The position numbers and the translations under genes were made by a program. A stretch of 64,000 nt of DNA from positions 124,001 through 188,000 of the forward strand of contig JACKOM010000005.1 of NCBI GenBank assembly GCA_024234265.1. Direction: 5' to 3'. Position 1 is the first letter of the stretch. Every line of letters starts with the position of its first letter. Origin of the DNA: Oceanospirillaceae bacterium. Its GTDB lineage: Bacteria; Pseudomonadota; Gammaproteobacteria; Pseudomonadales; Oceanobacteraceae. Below are positions 43,901 through 51,546 of this stretch, one piece after another. The notes under the pieces were generated by a model. The model was given only the letters and a program-made list of their open reading frames with translations. It did not search any database and was not told the origin of the DNA.

Positions 43901-45151
43901 CTATTCGTGGGCTTCCCGTTTGATCTTTTTATTACGCCCTGAGGCGTGGCGCTCGCGCAGTTCGCTGTCGATGTATTTGTCCGTGGTGGCCATACTGCTG
44001 TGGCCGGCATCTTCTTTCACATGCTCGCGGGGGCGCAGTTTTACATCCTCTGAAATTCCGGTATGGCGCAGCCAGTGCACGGTAGCGCTGCGCAGTTCCG
44101 TGGCTTCATCCTCCAGCCCTTCGCTGCGCATCTTTTCAAAGGTCATATCAAACACACTTTGCACCAGATAGCGTATCTGCCGGGTACTGGTCACCGGGCC
44201 GGTACCATGCAATTTACTGACTAAGGGCAGCTGCTCGCCTGGATAGGGCAGCGATGTTAACCCCAGACTGCGGCGGTAGCGTTTCAGGGCGGCGAGCATG
44301 GCATCGGATACAGTAATCATGCGCGCTTTGTTGCCTTTACCCACCACGTGAAACCACCAGTTGTGGTCGTGATCGACGCGAAAATCCCCCATCACAGGGG
44401 TAGAGCGTTCATCAGCCACCAGCTCTGAAATACGCAAATACATGCCCAGCAGGCAATTGATGATAAACAGGGTGCGTTCGTGTTCGGGGTCGGCATCGGC
44501 CAGTTGCTCTGCAACCCCCAGCACATAATCCCACTGGAAGTTGGAAATGCGCCGGATAGGCTCGCGGTTCTGGGATTTCTGCAAAAACTTACTTTTTTGG
44601 CGAATCAGGGCAACCGGGTTGCTGCTGCAGTATTGCTCCTGAATCAGGTAGTTAAAAAACGAGGATAAAATCGCAAAAATCGCCTGCAGGGCTTTTTGAG
44701 AAAGGCTGTGGCTGTGTACCTCGGGCTGGTTCTTTTTCTGACTGATCACAAAAGGCCGCCATTCGGGGTTGGCTTCGCGCTGGCCATTGTGATTGCGAAA
44801 GCGCGCGCATTGTTTGTCACCGGTCCAGCTGGGTGGTGGGTCCATGCAAAACTGCACAAAGGCTTCGATATCCTCGCGGCGCAGCTTGTTAAGATTGGTA
44901 TCGCGCACCCCCCAGGTCCATTGCAGCAGGCGTTCCACCTCACGGCGGTAGGCATTAAATGTGGCGGTGGAACCGTTGTAACTGAACAGAAATTTAGCCG
45001 AATGGGCCATATCCCAGCGCTGCTCGGGCTTGAGCGACAGGCCCGCAGTCAGGGCATCGGGGTTCAGAAAAGGATCGGACCAGTAGTCCAGGTTATCGAA
45101 AATGGGTTGGGGCGATGTTTTCACGGCAGATTCCTTAGCTGGCGTGATCAT
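43901..45151 (-). CDS. Tyrosine recombinase / phage-integrase family protein
   Basis: This 416-residue site-specific recombinase has an N-terminal SAM-like core-binding domain (about residues 55-190) and a catalytic domain with Arg in MYLRISELV, Lys in VVGKGNKARMI, HxxR in HWLRHTG, His in AGHSSMATT and the nucleophile Tyr in TDKYIDSEL. All active residues are in place. No other phage, plasmid or transposon gene is near. It resembles lone chromosomal integrases. Its 3' end is 9 bases from the inverted repeat. Confidence 0.88.
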   Translation of the reverse strand: MITPAKESAVKTSPQPIFDNLDYWSDPFLNPDALTAGLSLKPEQRWDMAHSAKFLFSYNGSTATFNAYRREVERLLQWTWGVRDTNLNKLRREDIEAFVQFCMDPPPSWTGDKQCARFRNHNGQREANPEWRPFVISQKKNQPEVHSHSLSQKALQAIFAILSSFFNYLIQEQYCSSNPVALIRQKSKFLQKSQNREPIRRISNFQWDYVLGVAEQLADADPEHERTLFIINCLLGMYLRISELVADERSTPVMGDFRVDHDHNWWFHVVGKGNKARMITVSDAMLAALKRYRRSLGLTSLPYPGEQLPLVSKLHGTGPVTSTRQIRYLVQSVFDMTFEKMRSEGLEDEATELRSATVHWLRHTGISEDVKLRPREHVKEDAGHSSMATTDKYIDSELRERHASGRNKKIKREAHE

Positions 45152-45165
45152 AACGGAAATTAAAA

Positions 45166-45208
45166 AACAAAACGCCCCTTGGCATCACTGCACAAGGGGC
45201 GTTTTGTT
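45166..45208 (-). terminator. Terminator downstream of the RND pump operon
   Basis: A 16-bp perfect stem (45166-45181 with 45193-45208) and an 11-base loop lie 12 bases past the RND stop. On the minus strand a T-run follows. It separates the pump operon from the recombinase gene. Confidence 0.9.
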
Positions 45209-45220
45209 CAGCTTACTGGG

Positions 45221-48200
45221 TTATTGCGCTTCGGCAATCGCCTTGGGTTTACCCGCAATCAGCGTATAGAAGGCTGGCACCACAAACAGGGTGAGCAGGG
45301 TACCGAAGGTCATGCCACCGACGATTACCCAGCCGATCTGTGAGCGGCTCTCCGCACCTGCGCCGGTCGCCAGCGCAAGCGGGATTGCACCTAACACCAT
45401 GGCGGCCGTGGTCATCAGAATCGGACGCAGACGCAGGGCGGCTGCTTCCATAACGGCATCCAGTTTGTTTTTACCGGCTTCCTGCAGCTGGTTAGCAAAC
45501 TCCACAATCAGAATACCGTGTTTGGTAATCAGGCCGATCAGGGTTAACAAGCCAATCTGGCTGTACACGTTGAGCGAACCGCCGGTGAACTTCAGGGTCA
45601 GCAGGGCGCCCAGCAGGGCCGGCGGCACCGAAAGCATAATAATCAGCGGGCCTTTGAAGCTTTCAAACTGCGCCGCCAGCACCAGATAGATAAACAGCAG
45701 GGCGAGGATAAACGTCAGCCCAAGGCCACTGCTGGAATCGCGGAATTCGCGGCTCTGGCCACCTAAGTCGGTCTGCACATCCACTTTTTGTTCGGCAGCT
45801 ACCTGATTGACAGTATCCTGCACAAAGGCGAGGGCCTTGCTCAGATCAACCCCCGGGGCCAGGCTGGCCTGGATGGTGGCGGATTTAAGTTTGTTGAAGT
45901 GGTTAAGGGCCACAGGTGCAACGGTTTCATTCACCTTCACCAGGTTGGCCAGCTGAATCATTTCACCGTTACTGCTGCGCACATAGATATTGGTGAGGTC
46001 CGCAGGGTTGCTGCGATCCACATCCGCCACCTGCATCACCACATCGTATTGCTCGCCGTCCTTTTTAAAGCGTGTAGCGTTGCGCCCGGCCACCATGGTT
46101 TCCAGGGTGCGGCCAATTTCACTTACACCCACGCCCACATCGGCGGCTTTATCACGCAGCACATCCAGGCTCAGCTCAGGTTTGTTGAGTTTTAAATCCA
46201 CATCCGGCTGGGCAAACATGGGGTTAGTGTAAATAGCCCCCATTACCTGCTGCACCAGACCATTCAGCTGGTCGTAGTTGCCCGTGGTCTGAATTACAAA
46301 CTCCACCGGACGGGACACTATGCTCTGCCCGAGGGAAGGCGGCAGCATAGGAAATGACATAGTACCGGTAATACCACCAAACATCGGTCCCATCAGGGAC
46401 TGGGCAATATCCTGGGTAGAACGGTCACGCTCTTCCCAGTCACGCACCCCGAGGAAAGAAATGCTGTTGGTACTGGTCGGGAAACCCACGATCATGAAAT
46501 AACGCTCCTGCTCTGGCACACCTGCGTAGATAGCCTCAATCTGGCGTGCATATTTATCCACGTAGGCCACACTGGCGCCTTCGGGGGCAATCGAATAACC
46601 GATTAGCACACCACGGTCTTCCACGGGGGAAAGCTCTTCACGCAGGGTGGTCAGCATCAGCCCCACGGCCACAATAGTGGTGATACCCAGCCCCATAATC
46701 ACCAGGCGGTGACGAAGTGCCAGACCCAGCAGGCGCTGGTAAAAGCCGGTAATACCATTGAGCACTTCTTCGCCCTTGAGGTAGAACCAGTTAGGGTTGT
46801 GGTGCGCCTTGAGCAGCTTGGACGACAGCATAGGGGCGAGGGTAATCGCCACAAAGCCCGATACAATCACCGCGCCAGCCAGGGTCAGGGCAAATTCAGT
46901 GAAGAGTTTGCCGGTGCGTCCGGGGGTAAACGCAACCGGCGCAAACACCGCTGCCAGGGTGAAGGTCATGGCGATAACCGCAAAGCCGATTTCGCGCATG
47001 CCTTTAAATGCGGCCTGCAGTGGTTTCATACCTTCTTCGATGTAACGGTAAATGTTCTCCAGCACAACTATGGCATCGTCCACCACCAGGCCGATCGCCA
47101 GCACCATGGCCAGCAGGGTCAGGGTGTTAATCGAGAAGCCAAACAGCTGCATCATGGCAAACGCGCCGATCAGGGATACCGGAATGGTCACCAGCGGGAT
47201 CAGAGTTGCACGCCAGTCACGCAGAAAGAGGAAGATTACCAGCGCCACCAGAATGATGGCCTCGATAATGGTCTGGTAAACCGCATCAATCGAACGGGAA
47301 ATGAATACGGAGGAATCGTACGCAACCTGCACTTCCATGCCTTCAGGGAAGTTTTCCTGAATACGTGGCAGCAGCTCACGCACTGCGGCAGAAACGTCCA
47401 GCGGGTTGGCGGTGGATTGTTTTACCACACCCAGGGCAACCGCATTCTGACCTTTGAAACGGGAAATCATGCGCTCATCCGCTGGGCCCACTTCAACCTT
47501 GGCCACATCGGCGATACGCACCAGATAACCGGCTTCTTTGCGCACTATGATGTCTTTAAATTCATCCGGCGTTTGCAGGTCGGTTTTGGTTAAGACGGTA
47601 AATTCACGCTCGGCGCTTTCGATACGTCCGGCCGGAATTTCCACGTTCTGGGCGCGCAGGGCGGCTTCCACATCGGCGGCGGTCACATGGGTTGCGGCCA
47701 TGCGGTCGCGGTCCAGCCAGATGCGCATGGCATAACGGCGTTCACCCACAATCCGCACACTGGCAACACCCGGCAGGGTTTGCAGCGGGTCTTTTACACG
47801 GCGGTCGGCAAATTCAGTCACTTCCAGCGGCGTGTGTTTTGTACTGGAGAATGCCAGCCAGATAATCGGCTGGGCATCGGCCTCTACCTTGGCGACAACC
47901 GGCTCATCAATATCGTCCGGTAACTGGCCACGCACACGACCCACACGGTCACGTACATCACTCGCGGCAGCATCCGGGTCGCGGTCGAGGTGGAAATACA
48001 CAGTAATCTGGGATTTTTCCGCACGGCTGTTGGATGACATATAGTCAATGCCTTCAATGCCGGAGAGGGAATCCTCCAGTATCTGGGTCACCTGGCTTTC
48101 AATAATGCTGGCGTTGGCACCGGCATAACTGGTTTCCACCGTTACCACGGGCACATCAATGTTGGGGTATTCACGTACCGTCAGGCTTTTGTAGGCAATC

Positions 48201-48277
48201 AAACCCACCAGAATAATCAGCAGGTTCATCACGGTCGCAAGGACCGGGCGCTGTATGCTGAGATCAGATATCTTCAT
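45221..48277 (-). CDS. RND efflux pump inner-membrane transporter (HAE1/AcrB-like)
   Basis: This 1018-residue pump has a membrane segment at residues 10-30, two large periplasmic loops and twelve helices in total. The stretch GLVVDDAIVVLENIYRYIEEG carries the paired Asp residues of proton relay (about residues 405-407). It belongs to the hydrophobe/amphiphile branch, closest in character to MdtB/MdtC and Vex pumps. It starts 12 bases after the membrane fusion gene. No outer-membrane channel or regulator gene is adjacent. Drug range is unknown. Confidence 0.9.
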   Translation of the reverse strand: MKISDLSIQRPVLATVMNLLIILVGLIAYKSLTVREYPNIDVPVVTVETSYAGANASIIESQVTQILEDSLSGIEGIDYMSSNSRAEKSQITVYFHLDRDPDAAASDVRDRVGRVRGQLPDDIDEPVVAKVEADAQPIIWLAFSSTKHTPLEVTEFADRRVKDPLQTLPGVASVRIVGERRYAMRIWLDRDRMAATHVTAADVEAALRAQNVEIPAGRIESAEREFTVLTKTDLQTPDEFKDIIVRKEAGYLVRIADVAKVEVGPADERMISRFKGQNAVALGVVKQSTANPLDVSAAVRELLPRIQENFPEGMEVQVAYDSSVFISRSIDAVYQTIIEAIILVALVIFLFLRDWRATLIPLVTIPVSLIGAFAMMQLFGFSINTLTLLAMVLAIGLVVDDAIVVLENIYRYIEEGMKPLQAAFKGMREIGFAVIAMTFTLAAVFAPVAFTPGRTGKLFTEFALTLAGAVIVSGFVAITLAPMLSSKLLKAHHNPNWFYLKGEEVLNGITGFYQRLLGLALRHRLVIMGLGITTIVAVGLMLTTLREELSPVEDRGVLIGYSIAPEGASVAYVDKYARQIEAIYAGVPEQERYFMIVGFPTSTNSISFLGVRDWEERDRSTQDIAQSLMGPMFGGITGTMSFPMLPPSLGQSIVSRPVEFVIQTTGNYDQLNGLVQQVMGAIYTNPMFAQPDVDLKLNKPELSLDVLRDKAADVGVGVSEIGRTLETMVAGRNATRFKKDGEQYDVVMQVADVDRSNPADLTNIYVRSSNGEMIQLANLVKVNETVAPVALNHFNKLKSATIQASLAPGVDLSKALAFVQDTVNQVAAEQKVDVQTDLGGQSREFRDSSSGLGLTFILALLFIYLVLAAQFESFKGPLIIMLSVPPALLGALLTLKFTGGSLNVYSQIGLLTLIGLITKHGILIVEFANQLQEAGKNKLDAVMEAAALRLRPILMTTAAMVLGAIPLALATGAGAESRSQIGWVIVGGMTFGTLLTLFVVPAFYTLIAGKPKAIAEAQ

Positions 48278-48289
48278 GTCAGCCCCCTG

Positions 48290-49315
48290 TTATTGCGCAG
48301 CGGTTTGCGGGAAGAGGGGGGTTACAGGTGCGCCGGGGCGCAATTTGATCTGGCCGGCGGTAATCACCACGTCATTGGCATTCACACCCTCGGTGATCTG
48401 CACTGTGCCACGCTGACGCTGCCCAAGGCTGACCGGCGCCATGGCGACTACGCCATCCACCACTTTCATTACGAAATAGCGGTTACCCTGGGGAATTAAG
48501 GCCTGCTCAGGTACCACGATGGCATCACTTTGGCTGGAAACTTCAAGTTTCACCTTGGCAAACAAACCGGGTTTAAGCTGGCCATCGGCATTATCAACCA
48601 CTGCACGCACGGCAAAACTGCGGGTTTTGCTGTCGAGGCGAGGGGAGATAGCAACCACCTGCCCTTCGGCCTGCACGTTGGCAACATCCACTTTAACGGT
48701 CAGCTTCTGGCCAACTTTCACGGCATTTACCGCAGCCTCTGGCAGGCTGAAATCCAGTTTGAGTTTTTTACTGTCAACAAAAACCAGCAGCTCAGTGCCG
48801 GCATTGACGTATTCACCGCTGCTGACAGTACGGATGCCGGCAAAACCATCAAACGGTGCGCGGATGTAACGTTTTTCCAGGGTAGCCTGAGCGGATTCGG
48901 TCTGGGCTTGATAGATCTTCACATTGGCTTCTGCTTTATCCACTTCGGTCTGGCTGGTGGCATTTTGCTTGAGCAGTTTTTCAAGGCGATCGAGTTCAAT
49001 CTCGCTCAGCTTCTGGCGGGCGCGGGCTTCTTTGAGCTGGGCGCGGTAGGTTTCATCATCGAGCTGAATCAGAATTTCACCCTTGCGGGCAAATGCACCC
49101 TCAACAACAGGTGTGGCAGCAATACGGCCTGAGGTTTCCGGGCTGAGCATTACAGATTCATTTGCGTTAAGGGTGCCGACGGCATCCAGATACTGACCAA
49201 GGACCTGGGGAGTTACCTTGATAACTTCAGCGGGCAAGCCCTGCGGAGCCTGATCGGCAAAGCCTGACAGGCTTAATCCAGATAATAAAAGAGCGATTAA
49301 TGTACGGTTGAACAT
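48290..49315 (-). CDS. RND efflux membrane fusion protein
   Basis: This 341-residue periplasmic adaptor has a signal peptide (MFNRTLIALLLSGLSLSGFA), a lipoyl/coiled-coil hairpin region (about residues 60-165) and beta-barrel domains. The ATG at 49315 is chosen as GGAGG lies five bases upstream; a GTG at 49321 has poorer spacing. It has no lipobox Cys. A short palindrome CCGAG-7-CTCGG (49337-49353) sits just upstream and could be an operator or a leader hairpin. Confidence 0.9.
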   Translation of the reverse strand: MFNRTLIALLLSGLSLSGFADQAPQGLPAEVIKVTPQVLGQYLDAVGTLNANESVMLSPETSGRIAATPVVEGAFARKGEILIQLDDETYRAQLKEARARQKLSEIELDRLEKLLKQNATSQTEVDKAEANVKIYQAQTESAQATLEKRYIRAPFDGFAGIRTVSSGEYVNAGTELLVFVDSKKLKLDFSLPEAAVNAVKVGQKLTVKVDVANVQAEGQVVAISPRLDSKTRSFAVRAVVDNADGQLKPGLFAKVKLEVSSQSDAIVVPEQALIPQGNRYFVMKVVDGVVAMAPVSLGQRQRGTVQITEGVNANDVVITAGQIKLRPGAPVTPLFPQTAAQ

Positions 49316-49418
49316 ATCCACCTCCGGAATTTGAATCCGAGCATATTACTCGGGTTATTTCTGGAATAAACCCTAATGACTGGGATTGATTGTTGCCATT
49401 TATGCAACGAAATTGGGG

Positions 49419-49784
49419 CTAGCGTTTCGCAAAACGATCTGAACAGAACAATACGTTGTTTTTATTGGTTTTTTTCATTGCATGCAATTTAATTTTTTGC
49501 ATGGCAATGCCGCGAAAACGGCGATTTCTGACGAGCATAGCAACGGAAAAACCCGCAGCAGCGGCCATCAGCAGCATAAAACCCAACAACTCACAAACAG
49601 GCAATACGCCAAAGCGCCCATTAAGCAGCCAGGTTATGACATCCGTGTGTCGTAAGTCGGCCACTAAAACCTCAATTGAAAACAAAGCGGAAGAACAACA
49701 AACAAGCAGCACAACAATGCCCAGCAACAGCATAAAAGCAGCAATGGAAGCCAACAGGGTATGAATCAAAAACCGACGCAGCAT
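49419..49784 (-). CDS. Small membrane protein of unknown function
   Basis: This is a predicted 121-residue protein with two membrane segments (about residues 8-35 and 60-85) and a basic C-terminal tail. The ATG at 49784 (MLRRFLIHTLLAS) is preferred to the upstream in-frame start at 49859, which adds a segment without family sense. I do not recognise it. It diverges from the metal-efflux operon across the palindrome at 49860-49885. Confidence 0.5.
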   Translation of the reverse strand: MLRRFLIHTLLASIAAFMLLLGIVVLLVCCSSALFSIEVLVADLRHTDVITWLLNGRFGVLPVCELLGFMLLMAAAAGFSVAMLVRNRRFRGIAMQKIKLHAMKKTNKNNVLFCSDRFAKR

Positions 49785-49859
49785 GGGTGTGTACCTGTGG
49801 GAATGACTAAAGATTAGCCCGAAATAGCAATTTGCTGGATAAAACGTCGATAACCACAA

Positions 49860-49885
49860 TTTCCGATAATAATAATTATCGGAAA
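49860..49885. promoter_or_regulatory. 26-bp palindrome upstream of the metal-efflux genes
   Basis: Two perfect 11-base arms (TTTCCGATAAT and ATTATCGGAAA) flank AATA. It lies between the small membrane gene and the His/Cys-rich gene that starts the heavy-metal cluster, so it is a candidate binding site for a metal-responsive repressor. The core GATAATAATAATTATC resembles Fur-family sites but the half-site spacing differs. Confidence 0.55.
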
Positions 49886-49984
49886 TTATGAATGCATCGA
49901 TGGTGGTTTTTAGATCAGTTTTTGCATATCCTCTGCAACCTTCTGCTAAGGCACCTGTCTGTAGCCGCCACCTTCACGACTCGT

Positions 49985-50314
49985 ATGTTTATGGGTAAAA
50001 CTTTTTTACATTGCTGCCTTGTTCTGCTGCTGAGCCTGCAACCCTTTTGGGCCATGGCCGATGAACATGCATCCGGCACTCAGGATTTTGCCCCGCAAAT
50101 TGCTGAGCACCAGGACAGCCACAGCGAAAAGCACCCGCAACATACAGTTGAATGCCAGCACTGCTGCCATTGCCACAGCCAGCAATCCCAGTTGCCGACA
50201 ACAAGCCAGCACAACAACAGCAAGCAATATGTTTACACACTCGGGCCTGACAGCCTGAAACCCGCACCCCGCGACGCCCATAATCCCTCGTTATACCGCC
50301 CACCGATCGTTTAA
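49985..50314 (+). CDS. Secreted His/Cys-rich small protein, probable metal-binding
   Basis: This protein of about 109 residues has a signal peptide (MGKTFLHCCLVLLLSLQPFWAMA) and a mature part dense in His and Cys, with HSEKHPQHTVECQHCCHCH as the main cluster. It likely binds metal in the periplasm. The frame opens at 49892, but starts at 49985 or 49991 begin the signal peptide. It heads the czc-like cluster and may sense or buffer metal there; this role is inferred. Confidence 0.65.
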   Translation: MFMGKTFLHCCLVLLLSLQPFWAMADEHASGTQDFAPQIAEHQDSHSEKHPQHTVECQHCCHCHSQQSQLPTTSQHNNSKQYVYTLGPDSLKPAPRDAHNPSLYRPPIV

Positions 50315-50383
50315 TTCCTGCCTCAACCCTGAATCAGCGGCGCTTGTGCGCCTGTTTATCATTCTGTTGTTAGCGGAATTCCT

Positions 50384-50605
50384 ATGCATTTATCTGTTAA
50401 GGGCGTTTTTCGTCCGTTTGTTTTATCCCTTGCTTTTTCCACACTGGTGTTCGCACTGGGCAGCCAGGCCGCCAATGCCACACCCGGTGATGCACAAATC
50501 ACAAACAGTGAAGCTGGCCAGATCAAACCCCATCAGCATATTTACCGCTTACGCAGCACGCACTGCCGCGCTGCCCGTAAACAGCAAACCGGGGGTGCAA
50601 AATGA
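50384..50605 (+). CDS. Short secreted ORF in the czcC position, translationally coupled to the fusion protein gene
   Basis: This 73-residue frame starts at an ATG and has a good signal peptide (about residues 8-30, ending SQAANA). The rest is short and matches nothing I know. Its stop overlaps the next start in an ATGA, which supports real translation. A czcC-like outer-membrane channel gene is normally here but is absent. It could be the deleted remnant of one or an unrelated periplasmic peptide. Confidence 0.5.
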   Translation: MHLSVKGVFRPFVLSLAFSTLVFALGSQAANATPGDAQITNSEAGQIKPHQHIYRLRSTHCRAARKQQTGGAK

Positions 50606-51537
50606 TGGTTTTACGCACCTTCAGCCTCAGCTGCGTATTACTGGCATTTAGTCTCACCAGTTTCGCCGTATCTGAGCATAACCATGGCCCTGAAGAGGAA
50701 GAACACGGCAATCAGCATGGGGATGCCCACGATGAAAGTCTGGTTATCACACCGGCAAACCTGCAGCGCAGCGGCATAGTGCAAAACACAGCCAAAACCG
50801 GCGAGCTGCAACGCAGGTTGCGCCTGTACGGTTTTTTAAGGGAGGACCCGGCACGTATCAGCCATATCCGCGCCCGTTTCCCCGGTATTTTGCGTAGTGT
50901 GAAAGTGCAAACCGGGGATTTTGTGAGTGAAGGGCAAGTACTGGCGGAGGTGGAATCCAGCCAGAGCCTGAGCATTTATCCAATCCGCGCGCCCTTTGCA
51001 GGGCAAATTACCGAGCGGCATGCCAACCCCGGGGAGCTTACCCTGGAGCAAAGCCTGTTTACCTTAAACGACAAGCGCAAACTGTTTGTGGAGCTACAGG
51101 TTTTCAGCGGGCAACTGCGTGAAGTGCGCCCCGGCCTGCCCCTCGAAATACACATCGCCGGCCAGCCTGTGCACAGTAAAGTTCTGCATTTACTGCCTAG
51201 CGGGCAGAACAACGGCACGGTTGTCGCCCGCGCCCTGCTGAATAATGCCGACAACCTGCTGCAACCCGGCATGTTTGCCGAAGCCGATGTGTTATTGCCC
51301 GCCGGACAGCGCGGTATTGTGGTGGAAAACAGCGCCCTGCAATCACTCGAAGGCAGGCAGGTGGTATTCAGTTGTGATGCTTCAGGTTGCCGCGCCCTGC
51401 CGGTTGAAACCGGCCCCTCCGATGGAGCCTTTACCCTGATTCACAAGGGGCTGCAGGCCGGTGAGACTTATGTCGCCAGCGGCAGTTACCTGCTCAAGGC
51501 CGAACTGGAGAAATCCAGTGCCGGCCACAGCCACTAA
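50602..51537 (+). CDS. czcB: Heavy-metal RND membrane fusion protein, CzcB/CusB-like
   Basis: This 311-residue adaptor has a signal peptide, a His/Glu-rich mature N-terminus (SEHNHGPEEEEHGNQHGDAHDE) and a His-containing end (GHSH), all apt for metal handling. The lipoyl region is IYPIRAPFAGQITERHANPGE and the barrel includes LFVELQVFSGQL. It is shorter than CusB. It is nine bases before the pump gene. Confidence 0.86.
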   Translation: MMVLRTFSLSCVLLAFSLTSFAVSEHNHGPEEEEHGNQHGDAHDESLVITPANLQRSGIVQNTAKTGELQRRLRLYGFLREDPARISHIRARFPGILRSVKVQTGDFVSEGQVLAEVESSQSLSIYPIRAPFAGQITERHANPGELTLEQSLFTLNDKRKLFVELQVFSGQLREVRPGLPLEIHIAGQPVHSKVLHLLPSGQNNGTVVARALLNNADNLLQPGMFAEADVLLPAGQRGIVVENSALQSLEGRQVVFSCDASGCRALPVETGPSDGAFTLIHKGLQAGETYVASGSYLLKAELEKSSAGHSH

Positions 51538-51546
51538 GGGGGCAGC

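Noticed and set aside
46709..47593. Open frame of 294 codons opposite the RND pump
   Set aside because: Antisense shadow of a well-conserved transporter; composition is rich in His, Gln and Asn as expected for the reverse frame.
50346..50651. Second 101-codon frame overlapping the czcC-position ORF
   Set aside because: It runs into the start of czcB in another frame, while the 50384-50605 frame has a proper signal peptide and ATGA coupling.
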